Source: Sulfurimonas sp.
Lineage (GTDB): Bacteria > Campylobacterota > Campylobacteria > Campylobacterales > Sulfurimonadaceae
Assembly: GCA_021157485.1 (NCBI GenBank)
Contig: JAGGWO010000194.1
Span: 1-5,333, forward strand
Length of the DNA stretch: 5,333 nucleotides
Direction: 5' to 3'
Shown: positions 1-5,333 of the stretch, one piece after another
How the letters are laid out: each line of letters begins with the position of its first letter
How positions within the stretch are numbered: position 1 is the first letter of the stretch
Program-made: the position numbers and the translations under genes
Notes under the pieces: generated by a model
What the model was told of the DNA's origin: nothing
The model's database searches: none
What the model saw: only the letters and a program-made list of their open reading frames with translations

Positions 1-1836
1 AAAAAGATGGAACAGGGAATGCCTAAATATCAAGCGGCAAATGAGGGAACAAAAGAGATGGCGTTTACTATCCTAGCAATCTCTGCCATGCTTTTAGCGG
101 TTTTTATTCCAGTATCATTTATGAGTGGAATAGTTGGGAAATTCTTTGAATCTTTTGCCATGACAGTTGGTTTTGCCGTACTTATCTCTTATACCGTAGC
201 ACTAAGTTTTATACCAAGTTTAGGTGCTCGTGTACTTCATAAAGGTGAGAGTAAGTTTTACAATTTAACAGAGCCTATCTTTAAAGCGACAGAGAGAGCT
301 TATGATTTTCTGCTTAAGCTTGTACTGCGTTTTAAAATTATTACTCTTATTTTTGTATTTGCTGGTTTTGTAGGAAGTTTGAGTCTCTTTCCTCAAATAG
401 GGATGGACTTCATACCTAAAGAGGATAAAGCAGAGTTTGAGATAAAAATAAAAGCGGATGCAAGCGTCTCTTTAGAGGAGATGATAAAAAAATCTAAAGT
501 TATAGAAGATATGGTAAGAGAGAACAAAGATGTACTCTACACAACTCTAAGCGTTGGTTATAACACAGCACAAGAGAAGCATAAGTCTATGATATATGTA
601 AAACTTGTACCTAAAACTCAGCGTTCTCAAAATCAAGAAGTTATTATTCAAAACTTTAGAGGGGAGCTTAAACCTTATCAAAAAGATATGTTTATAACAG
701 CAGCTGCAATTCCTAATATTAAAGGAGCAGGTGTCTCTGTACCTTATCAAATTGTTCTAAAATCTGACTCATTTGAAGACCTAGAAATAGCTTCTAAAAA
801 CTTGACTGAGTATTTAGCAAAGAAAAAAGGTTTTGTAGATATTGATACAAATCTTGATGCAGGAAAACCACAGATTGATATTAATATTATAAGAGGAAAT
901 GCCAATCGTCTTGGTATCTCAGCCGCTCAGATATCAGAGGCTATTGCTACTGCGTTTAGTTCAGATTTAGAGATATCTTACTTTGAAGAGAATGGAAAAC
1001 AGTACAACATTACACTGCGTTTCGATGATAAAAATAGAGTCACGATAGACGATATTAAAAAACTACAGCTTAGAGATAAAAATGGAAACCTTGTCTATCT
1101 TGATGGTCTTGTGAAATTCACTAAAAGTAAAGCTCTTGCAACGATAAATCACTTTGATAGAGAACGCCAAGTGACTATCTTTTCTGATTTGTTTGGTTTA
1201 GACTTAGGTGGTGCTGTAAACTATACGAGAGAGGGAATAGATGAGCTTATGCCTGCTGGTGTTGTTTATAGATTTACAGGATTTGCAGAGGAGATGGAAA
1301 AAACAGGAAAGGCATTTGGAGCAGCTCTTGGACTCTCTGTTATTTTGATGTTTATCATTTTAGCGATTCTTTATGAGTCTCTAATTCAGCCTATTATCAT
1401 TATGTTCGCACTGCCTCTTAGTATCATCGGTGTTATGTTGGCTCTGTATATTAGTGGGTTACAGTTTAGCCTTTTTGTTATGATTGGCTTTATGCTCCTT
1501 ATGGGAATGGTTGGTAAAAATGCAGTACTACTTGTTGATTTTGCAAATGGTGCGATGAGTAGAGGAAAAACTGCCGATGAAGCACTTTTAGAAGCGGGAG
1601 AGAAAAGACTACGCCCAATTTTAATGACAACTATCGCTATGGTCTTTGCAATGCTTCCTCTAGCTCTTGGAGATGGACTTGGAAGTGAAACAAAAGCCCC
1701 AATGGCAATCTCTATTATTGGTGGATTGTTGAGTTCGATGGTATTAACACTGCTGATAGTTCCGGTTATGTATAGATTGATTAATCCTTTAGATAGATGG
1801 TTGAGAAAATTTTATGAGGGAAAAATAGTACAATAG
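1..1836 (+). CDS. RND-family (HAE1/AcrB-type) efflux pump inner-membrane subunit, C-terminal part
   Basis: Partial gene: the reading frame is open from base 1 (two Lys codons precede the Met at base 7), so that Met is internal, not the start. The roughly 610 residues present match the AcrB family from just before TM5 to the end; full family members are about 1,020-1,050 residues. Visible in order, counting from the Met at base 7: TM5 (about 18-40, with FIPVSFMSGIVGKFF), TM6 (about 50-72), TM7 (about 108-130, followed by the family-typical GMDFIPKEDKAEF), the second large periplasmic porter/docking loop (about 135-430), then TM8-TM12 (about 435-595). Lys504 in GMVGKNAVLLVDFA aligns with the TM10 proton-relay Lys of AcrB (K940); the TM4 Asp pair lies upstream of the window. 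These are proton-driven trimeric exporters that work with a periplasmic adaptor and an outer-membrane channel. The overall look is like HefC/CmeB-type pumps of Campylobacterota, but the substrate cannot be told. The C-terminus appears normal and complete. Confidence 0.95.
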   Translation, partial: KKMEQGMPKYQAANEGTKEMAFTILAISAMLLAVFIPVSFMSGIVGKFFESFAMTVGFAVLISYTVALSFIPSLGARVLHKGESKFYNLTEPIFKATERAYDFLLKLVLRFKIITLIFVFAGFVGSLSLFPQIGMDFIPKEDKAEFEIKIKADASVSLEEMIKKSKVIEDMVRENKDVLYTTLSVGYNTAQEKHKSMIYVKLVPKTQRSQNQEVIIQNFRGELKPYQKDMFITAAAIPNIKGAGVSVPYQIVLKSDSFEDLEIASKNLTEYLAKKKGFVDIDTNLDAGKPQIDINIIRGNANRLGISAAQISEAIATAFSSDLEISYFEENGKQYNITLRFDDKNRVTIDDIKKLQLRDKNGNLVYLDGLVKFTKSKALATINHFDRERQVTIFSDLFGLDLGGAVNYTREGIDELMPAGVVYRFTGFAEEMEKTGKAFGAALGLSVILMFIILAILYESLIQPIIIMFALPLSIIGVMLALYISGLQFSLFVMIGFMLLMGMVGKNAVLLVDFANGAMSRGKTADEALLEAGEKRLRPILMTTIAMVFAMLPLALGDGLGSETKAPMAISIIGGLLSSMVLTLLIVPVMYRLINPLDRWLRKFYEGKIVQ

Positions 1837-1838
1837 GC

Positions 1839-1848
1839 TATAATTATA
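1839..1848 (+). promoter_or_regulatory. candidate sigma-70 -10 box for the 146-residue membrane protein gene
   Basis: In the 31-bp gap after the RND stop codon, GGCTATAATTATA contains a perfect TATAAT (1839-1844), placed about 24 bp before the ATG at 1868. No -35 hexamer is recognisable, which is common for Campylobacterota promoters. TATAATTATA is also a perfect 10-bp palindrome, so the box reads equally on both strands; a match by chance in AT-rich DNA is possible. If real, it would let the downstream gene be transcribed independently of the pump operon. Confidence 0.45.
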
Positions 1849-1867
1849 AAAAAATGAAAGTGAGCGT

Positions 1868-2308
1868 ATGGAATTAACTCTACTTATCCAGTCTGCAATG
1901 GGATTACTTGTTGTTTTAGGTCTGTTAGTCTTTGTATTAGTTCTTGCTCCAAAGTCAAAAAAGAAAGAAGTAGCTAAAAAAGCAGTTCGAGAGCAAAAAG
2001 CAAAACCAAAAACAGACTTAGAATTTTTAAGAACAATTGTAAAAAATAGAAAATCAACTGCACAAGAGTTAAAAGATGCACTGGATTTAGTTTTAAAATA
2101 TCATGGAACAATACATAAAAAACTAGGTCTGCGTCCTCATCCAGAGTCTCAAGTCTATATGGACATACTTTTTAGCATATGCCGTCATCCAAATGCAAAT
2201 AAAGATATCATTGTTAATTTTGACAAAGAGTTAGGGCGACTGAATCCAGACTATAAAAAAGATCTTCATGACGCTATGATGAGAGGTCTAAACTCCAGAG
2301 GAGTTTAA
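1868..2308 (+). CDS. conserved-looking hypothetical single-pass membrane protein, 146 aa
   Basis: I do not recognise this family. The N-terminus has one strong hydrophobic segment (about residues 4-27, ending LVFVLVLAP), directly followed by a very basic stretch (about 29-49, many Lys), so by the positive-inside rule the protein is probably anchored with its C-terminal part in the cytoplasm. Residues 50-146 look like a compact, mostly helical soluble domain (LEFLRTIVKNRKSTAQELKD, then YHGTIHKKLG, then ILFSICRHPNANKDIIVNFDKEL). No catalytic motif is evident; His and Cys in ICRHPNA are not arranged as a known metal site. The start has only a weak ribosome-binding sequence (AAAGTGAG, ending 3 bases before ATG). 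It lies 31 bp after the RND gene on the same strand and may have its own promoter. The stop overlaps that of the convergent lapD-like gene. It is coding by length, codon pattern and sensible topology; its function is unknown. Confidence 0.85.
   Translation: MELTLLIQSAMGLLVVLGLLVFVLVLAPKSKKKEVAKKAVREQKAKPKTDLEFLRTIVKNRKSTAQELKDALDLVLKYHGTIHKKLGLRPHPESQVYMDILFSICRHPNANKDIIVNFDKELGRLNPDYKKDLHDAMMRGLNSRGV
2289..2307. terminator. perfect hairpin at convergent gene ends, possible bidirectional terminator
   Basis: TAAACTCC (2289-2296), loop AGA, GGAGTTTA (2300-2307) form an 8-bp perfect stem with a 3-base loop, covering the last codons of the plus-strand gene and the shared TTAA stop region. An alternative stem, CAGAGG (2296-2301) with CCTCTG (2310-2315), excludes the first. 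Neither strand has a U-run after the stem, so this is not a classical intrinsic terminator; it may mark or stabilise 3' ends of the two converging transcripts. It is the only candidate terminator between the two opposing units. Confidence 0.35.
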
Positions 2309-4233
2309 CCCTCTGTCTCAATCATATCCGTAACACGCCCTTGAACTATGTGAATATCTTTAGCTTCAAGTTGTTCTAGTGTATCTATATTCATAACACC
2401 TGTTGCTATAAGAGAGATACCTAGGCTATCTGTTATAAGTCTAAGTGCGGATAGGCTCTGTTCATTCTGTGATATAAAGTAGCTAGGTTCGCCTTTGATA
2501 TATACAGGTCTTAAATCTTGAAGATACTGATAGTCCTTACTCTCACCGATAAACTCAAATATACCCATCTCTATCTGATATCTCTCAAAGAGTCTCTTAT
2601 AATCTTGAACTAACTCAGAGTTTTGGCTTGCCAGTTTATCAGGAATCTCTATGATAAGTCTAAATGGAAGCGTTAAAGCATAAACGCTAAAGAGTGCTTT
2701 CATTCTATCATAGGTACCACTCTGTTTTAGGTATTCATATGGAAGTCTGAGTGAGTAGGTCTCATTTTCTAAATTTGAATCAGGAGTTTTAAACATCATA
2801 TCTAAAACATTTTTATAGATATCATCACTAAGTCCTACTTGATTTGCAGGAGCCATAAACTGACCAAAATAGTAAGTTGTATCTTCATCGACTTTCATGT
2901 TAAGACTTAGAACATTGTGAATGATTTTTTTAGTTTTTGCATTTACTACAGACCAAGAGACAAATTTAAAATTATTGCGTTTTATAACATCAAGTAGTAT
3001 AGCTCTCCAAGCATCTTTACCCATAACTTCAACACTCTCTTCAGCTTTTGCAAGATGTATGTTCCACTCTTTAAATTTTGCCTGAGCTAAAGCGTTGTCA
3101 GAGTGTGAAAGAAGCTCTCCAATATTCTGGGTGTGTTTATACTCATATAGACCTATGGAGAGGAAAGTCTCACTGGCATTTAATTCATATTTTTTCATAA
3201 CAAATTGTGAGTTAGTAAGTATTGTCTCAGCTATCATAAGTCCATGCATACTCTCACAATCAGGAATAAAAATTGAGAACTCCGTACCGTTCATTCTAGC
3301 GATAATCACATCTTCGAAATCTTCTGTTTGCTCTCTAAAAATATCTGCAATATCATTAAAAAGTTCATCAACTTTTCTATGCCCGAGTGCTTCATTTGCT
3401 TCGATAACACCACTTAACGCAATCATCATATTGATTCCACCCTTTGAGACGGCATCTACTTTTAAATATTCCGGAAGTTTGTCTATCAGGTATTTTCTAT
3501 TCCTAAGTTTAGTTGTTTGGTCTATGTACTCAAGCTCTTTTTGGTGCTGGAGTTCTCTGTTCCCTTTATCAAACATTGCTTTTACTTTTGAAACCATGTT
3601 ATTCATTCCTAAAACAACATCTCTAAACTCTTTTGTGTAAGGGATGCTCTTTTGAATGATAAACTTATTTCGCATAACTGCTTCAGCTTGCTTTTGTACC
3701 TCGCGAAGTGGTTTTAAGATAACTACGAGGAGTAAATTTAGTACAATAAGCCCAACTACAGCAATAATACTAAATGAAATAAGAAGACCTTTGAGTATGG
3801 AGTACAAAGCTTTGTATGCATAAGTAACATCACTCTGAACATTTAAAATTCCAACTTGACTCCATCCTGCAGATACATTTGCAGAGGCTACAGGTGCTTC
3901 GATATTTACAAAATTTGAAAACCACTCAGGAACATCTAGTTGTTCACTCTCTGATTTACGTTCATAGAGTAACTCATCATCAACATCAACAAGAGAAATA
4001 TAGTGATAGTTTCCACTGTCAAAATTAGCATTTATCATAGTGGACATCATAGACAAATCACCATTTGCAGAGCCCAGAGAAAGACTCAGCGAGCTTGCGG
4101 TATTTTTGGCATCCTCATAGAGTCTATCTTGGACTGATACATTAGCAGCTTGAAAGTTTAGGTTTAATACTGTTGTTAAAATTGTTATGAGTAGTATGGA
4201 TACTATTAAGGCTATCTGTCTGAATAATGTCAT
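2305..4233 (-). CDS. lapD: LapD-like transmembrane receptor with degenerate GGDEF and EAL domains
   Basis: 642 residues, close to the ~650 of Pseudomonas LapD and with the same architecture. TM1 is about 7-25; the periplasmic LapD/MoxY-type domain is about 26-146 (includes FDSGNYHYISLVD, VPEWF and SAGWSQVG); TM2 is about 149-173; HAMP is about 173-222 (LKPLREV); GGDEF-like is about 235-395; EAL-like is about 405-640. Trp124 in the SAGW loop matches the Trp that LapD uses to hold LapG. GGDEF is replaced by NGTEF (315-319) and EAL by NVL (440-442). The DDFG motif is FEFIGES, the K-x-D motif is KGE, and AEGVE is ATGVM, so both enzymatic activities should be absent. The inferred role is an inside-out receptor that sequesters LapG in the periplasm according to a cytoplasmic signal. 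It overlaps the lapG-like gene by 4 bp and is therefore probably translationally coupled to it. The EAL is more eroded than expected even for LapD, so c-di-GMP binding is uncertain. Confidence 0.9.
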   Translation of the reverse strand: MTLFRQIALIVSILLITILTTVLNLNFQAANVSVQDRLYEDAKNTASSLSLSLGSANGDLSMMSTMINANFDSGNYHYISLVDVDDELLYERKSESEQLDVPEWFSNFVNIEAPVASANVSAGWSQVGILNVQSDVTYAYKALYSILKGLLISFSIIAVVGLIVLNLLLVVILKPLREVQKQAEAVMRNKFIIQKSIPYTKEFRDVVLGMNNMVSKVKAMFDKGNRELQHQKELEYIDQTTKLRNRKYLIDKLPEYLKVDAVSKGGINMMIALSGVIEANEALGHRKVDELFNDIADIFREQTEDFEDVIIARMNGTEFSIFIPDCESMHGLMIAETILTNSQFVMKKYELNASETFLSIGLYEYKHTQNIGELLSHSDNALAQAKFKEWNIHLAKAEESVEVMGKDAWRAILLDVIKRNNFKFVSWSVVNAKTKKIIHNVLSLNMKVDEDTTYYFGQFMAPANQVGLSDDIYKNVLDMMFKTPDSNLENETYSLRLPYEYLKQSGTYDRMKALFSVYALTLPFRLIIEIPDKLASQNSELVQDYKRLFERYQIEMGIFEFIGESKDYQYLQDLRPVYIKGEPSYFISQNEQSLSALRLITDSLGISLIATGVMNIDTLEQLEAKDIHIVQGRVTDMIETEG

Positions 4234-4874
4234 ATTAATTTCCTTTTCATGTTGAGTTTTAGTTCATCCCATTTTTTATGGGCTTTTTTGCTTCTTATTT
4301 TTTTTCCAGTTCCGCTTTTAGAAGCTCTATAGAGTGATTCACCATTGAAGTTATAGATAGGAGTCAAATCTTTTCTCGAAGAAGCTGGAAAAATTTTCTG
4401 GTTGTTGCTATCCAAAATCAGTGGTTCAGACCTTGGCGTTTTAAAGTATGTTAAAACCATATGGGCAGCTTTAAATTTACTTGATCTTACATAGGTGAAA
4501 AAGAGTTTTTTAGAATCAACTCCAAGGTAGATAAGTGCGAAGTATTTACTGATAACGTAATCTTCACAATCCCCTTTGTCTTTACCTAAAAACTGCCACG
4601 GAGTAGCCCAGTAATCACTTTTACCATAAACTTTTCTGTCTGACATATATCTAACGCCATTGTAAAATCTGTTTACAGCTTCAAGCTTTTGCAGGTCATC
4701 TCCATCCTTGGTCTCATCAAGTATTTCTTGGAGGTAGACAAACCTTTTTTTAGCAAACATCTTATACTTTTTTGTTATCTTATTCAGTAGCTCTTTCTCT
4801 ACATAAGGCTTCTGTGCATAGAGACTATTAACAAAGAAGACCGATAGGACAAGTAGAAGTTTGAAGATATTCAT
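4230..4874 (-). CDS. lapG: LapG-like periplasmic cysteine protease (transglutaminase-like, peptidase C93)
   Basis: 214 residues, near the family norm. A signal peptide is clear at 1-20 (MNIFK, hydrophobic LLLVLSVFFV, likely cleavage after SLYA), which fixes the start; the next Met (39) would lose it. The catalytic triad of the LapG family is complete: Cys103 in GDCEDYVISKYFAL, His138 in AAHMVLTY and Asp155 in LILDSNN. Asp102 and Glu104 flank the Cys, as in Pseudomonas LapG, where that pair binds the calcium needed for activity. By family knowledge the enzyme cuts a di-alanine-type site near the N-terminus of a large RTX adhesin and releases it from the cell surface; that substrate is not in this window. 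The gene overlaps the lapD-like gene by 4 bp, which strongly supports a receptor-protease pair. Oddities are a very basic tail (about 183-214, rich in Lys) and no clear Shine-Dalgarno sequence before the ATG. Confidence 0.92.
   Translation of the reverse strand: MNIFKLLLVLSVFFVNSLYAQKPYVEKELLNKITKKYKMFAKKRFVYLQEILDETKDGDDLQKLEAVNRFYNGVRYMSDRKVYGKSDYWATPWQFLGKDKGDCEDYVISKYFALIYLGVDSKKLFFTYVRSSKFKAAHMVLTYFKTPRSEPLILDSNNQKIFPASSRKDLTPIYNFNGESLYRASKSGTGKKIRSKKAHKKWDELKLNMKRKLI
4239..4247 (-). promoter_or_regulatory. ribosome-binding site of the lapD-like gene
   Basis: On the minus strand AAAAGGAAA lies inside the last codons of the lapG-like gene, with AAGGA ending 7 bases before the ATG at 4233. 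This is a good Shine-Dalgarno match and supports that start. The start and the upstream stop share ATGA (4233-4230), the usual arrangement for coupled translation of two partners. Confidence 0.75.
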
Positions 4875-4881
4875 TGAAATT

Positions 4882-4887
4882 ATTATA
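4882..4887 (-). promoter_or_regulatory. candidate -10 box just upstream of lapG
   Basis: The minus strand reads TATAAT 7 bases before the ATG at 4874, within the 14-bp gap after the preceding gene's stop. A start site at normal spacing would fall almost on the ATG, giving a leaderless or nearly leaderless lapG mRNA, which would fit the lack of a Shine-Dalgarno sequence. The -35 region (TTTTAA at 17-bp spacing) is poor. The AT-rich context makes a chance match likely; readthrough from the upstream gene is an equally good explanation. Confidence 0.25.
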
Positions 4888-4888
4888 T

Positions 4889-5333
4889 CTAACTTTGTCT
4901 TTTATTAAAACCGGAAGTTCCCTCTTTGGCATTTGTAACAAACTCTTTTGAGTAGGGTTTTAGAAAGAGAGGAATCGCTCTACCTTTTAGTTTCATCATA
5001 TCTTCAAGCATAGTTGTAGCAACTGCATGAGGAGAGAGTTTTTTAATCTCAGTGAGATATGTAAAGAGGAGTTCTCCTAAACGCTGCAAGGAGATTTTCC
5101 ACGTAGAGTCAGTCTGTTCAAACATCCAGAGTCCAAAGGCGTAAAAATTCTCATAAACACTCTCATCTTGCCAGAGTAAAACAACACTGCGTTTGAAGTT
5201 ACCGCTGTTATAAGTCAAGTCCCAAAATCTTGAAAAACGTTTCATAATCTGGATGTCATTAAACGTGAGCTGATTGTTTTTGAGTATATCATAAGGAGGC
5301 ACGTCACTGTAAACCATACCGTGCTCTATGTCA
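4889..5333 (-). CDS. C-terminal end of a probable B12-binding radical SAM protein (DUF4080 domain)
   Basis: Partial gene: the frame stays open to the window edge (codons for D-I-E-H-G precede the Met at 5317), so that Met is internal and the true start is outside. The 148 residues present resemble the DUF4080 region found at the C-terminus of B12-binding-domain radical SAM proteins: a YSDVPPYDIL segment, then LTFNDIQIMKRFSRFWDL, YNSGNFKRSV and a helical FYAFGLWMFEQT stretch. The cobalamin-binding and CxxxCxxC cluster regions would lie upstream and cannot be checked here. No reaction or substrate is known for this group as far as I can say. The last ~20 residues (KEGTSGFNKRQS end) look like an unstructured tail. 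The stop is 14 bp before the lapG-like gene, so co-transcription is likely, though a shared function is not implied. The family call rests on remembered motif resemblance. Confidence 0.7.
   Translation of the reverse strand, partial: DIEHGMVYSDVPPYDILKNNQLTFNDIQIMKRFSRFWDLTYNSGNFKRSVVLLWQDESVYENFYAFGLWMFEQTDSTWKISLQRLGELLFTYLTEIKKLSPHAVATTMLEDMMKLKGRAIPLFLKPYSKEFVTNAKEGTSGFNKRQS

Noticed and set aside
547..750. 67-codon open frame on the minus strand inside the RND gene
   Set aside because: It lies wholly antisense to a strongly supported periplasmic domain of the pump, and its product is Cys/Tyr/Ile-rich with no recognisable domain; it is a shadow frame.
1..1836. Possibility that the RND pump is the exporter of a Lap-type adhesin
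   Set aside because: Lap adhesins are exported by ABC-type type I systems (LapBCE); this gene is a proton-driven RND pump and lies on the opposite strand.
1854..1877. Seven-codon mini-ORF (MKVSVWN) overlapping the start of the 146-residue gene
   Set aside because: It is too short to judge, has no ribosome-binding site of its own, and an ATG near a start is expected by chance in AT-rich DNA.
3095..3640. 181-codon open frame on the plus strand opposite the lapD-like gene
   Set aside because: Its Ser/Ile/Phe-rich composition is what reverse-complemented coding DNA gives, it has no domain, and it is fully covered by the well-supported GGDEF region on the other strand.

Overview
The window is AT-rich and densely coded. 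The Lys/Ile-rich proteins, the sparse promoters (TATAAT without a clear -35) and the gene families suggest a Campylobacterota (epsilonproteobacterial) chromosome, perhaps Sulfurimonas-like. That placement is inferred from style and protein resemblance only; no marker gene is present.

Layout. Bases 1-1836 (+) are the C-terminal ~60% of an RND-family (HAE1/AcrB-type) inner-membrane efflux pump. After a 31-bp gap with a plausible promoter comes a 146-residue single-pass membrane protein of unknown function (1868-2308, +). Its stop codon overlaps, tail to tail, the stop of a minus-strand operon. Read in its own direction, that operon is: the C-terminal end of a probable B12-binding radical SAM protein with a DUF4080 domain (5333-4889, runs off the window), a LapG-like periplasmic cysteine protease (4874-4230), and a LapD-like transmembrane receptor with degenerate GGDEF and EAL domains (4233-2305). 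lapG and lapD overlap by 4 bp (ATGA).

How the genes work together. In the characterised Pseudomonas Lap system, LapD binds c-di-GMP inside the cell and then holds LapG at its periplasmic domain. When c-di-GMP falls, LapG is released and cuts the N-terminal anchor of a large surface adhesin, and the biofilm cells detach. Here LapG keeps its full C-H-D triad and the Asp/Glu flanking the Cys, and LapD keeps the Gly-Trp of the LapG-binding loop, so the protease-receptor pair looks intact. The cytoplasmic half of LapD is unusually degenerate, even at positions normally used to hold c-di-GMP, which is the most interesting point here. The substrate adhesin and its type I secretion system are not in the window. 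The RND pump and the small membrane protein are convergent neighbours with no visible functional link to the Lap genes.

No RNA genes, mobile elements, CRISPR arrays or long repeats were seen, and there is no non-coding stretch above about 35 bp.
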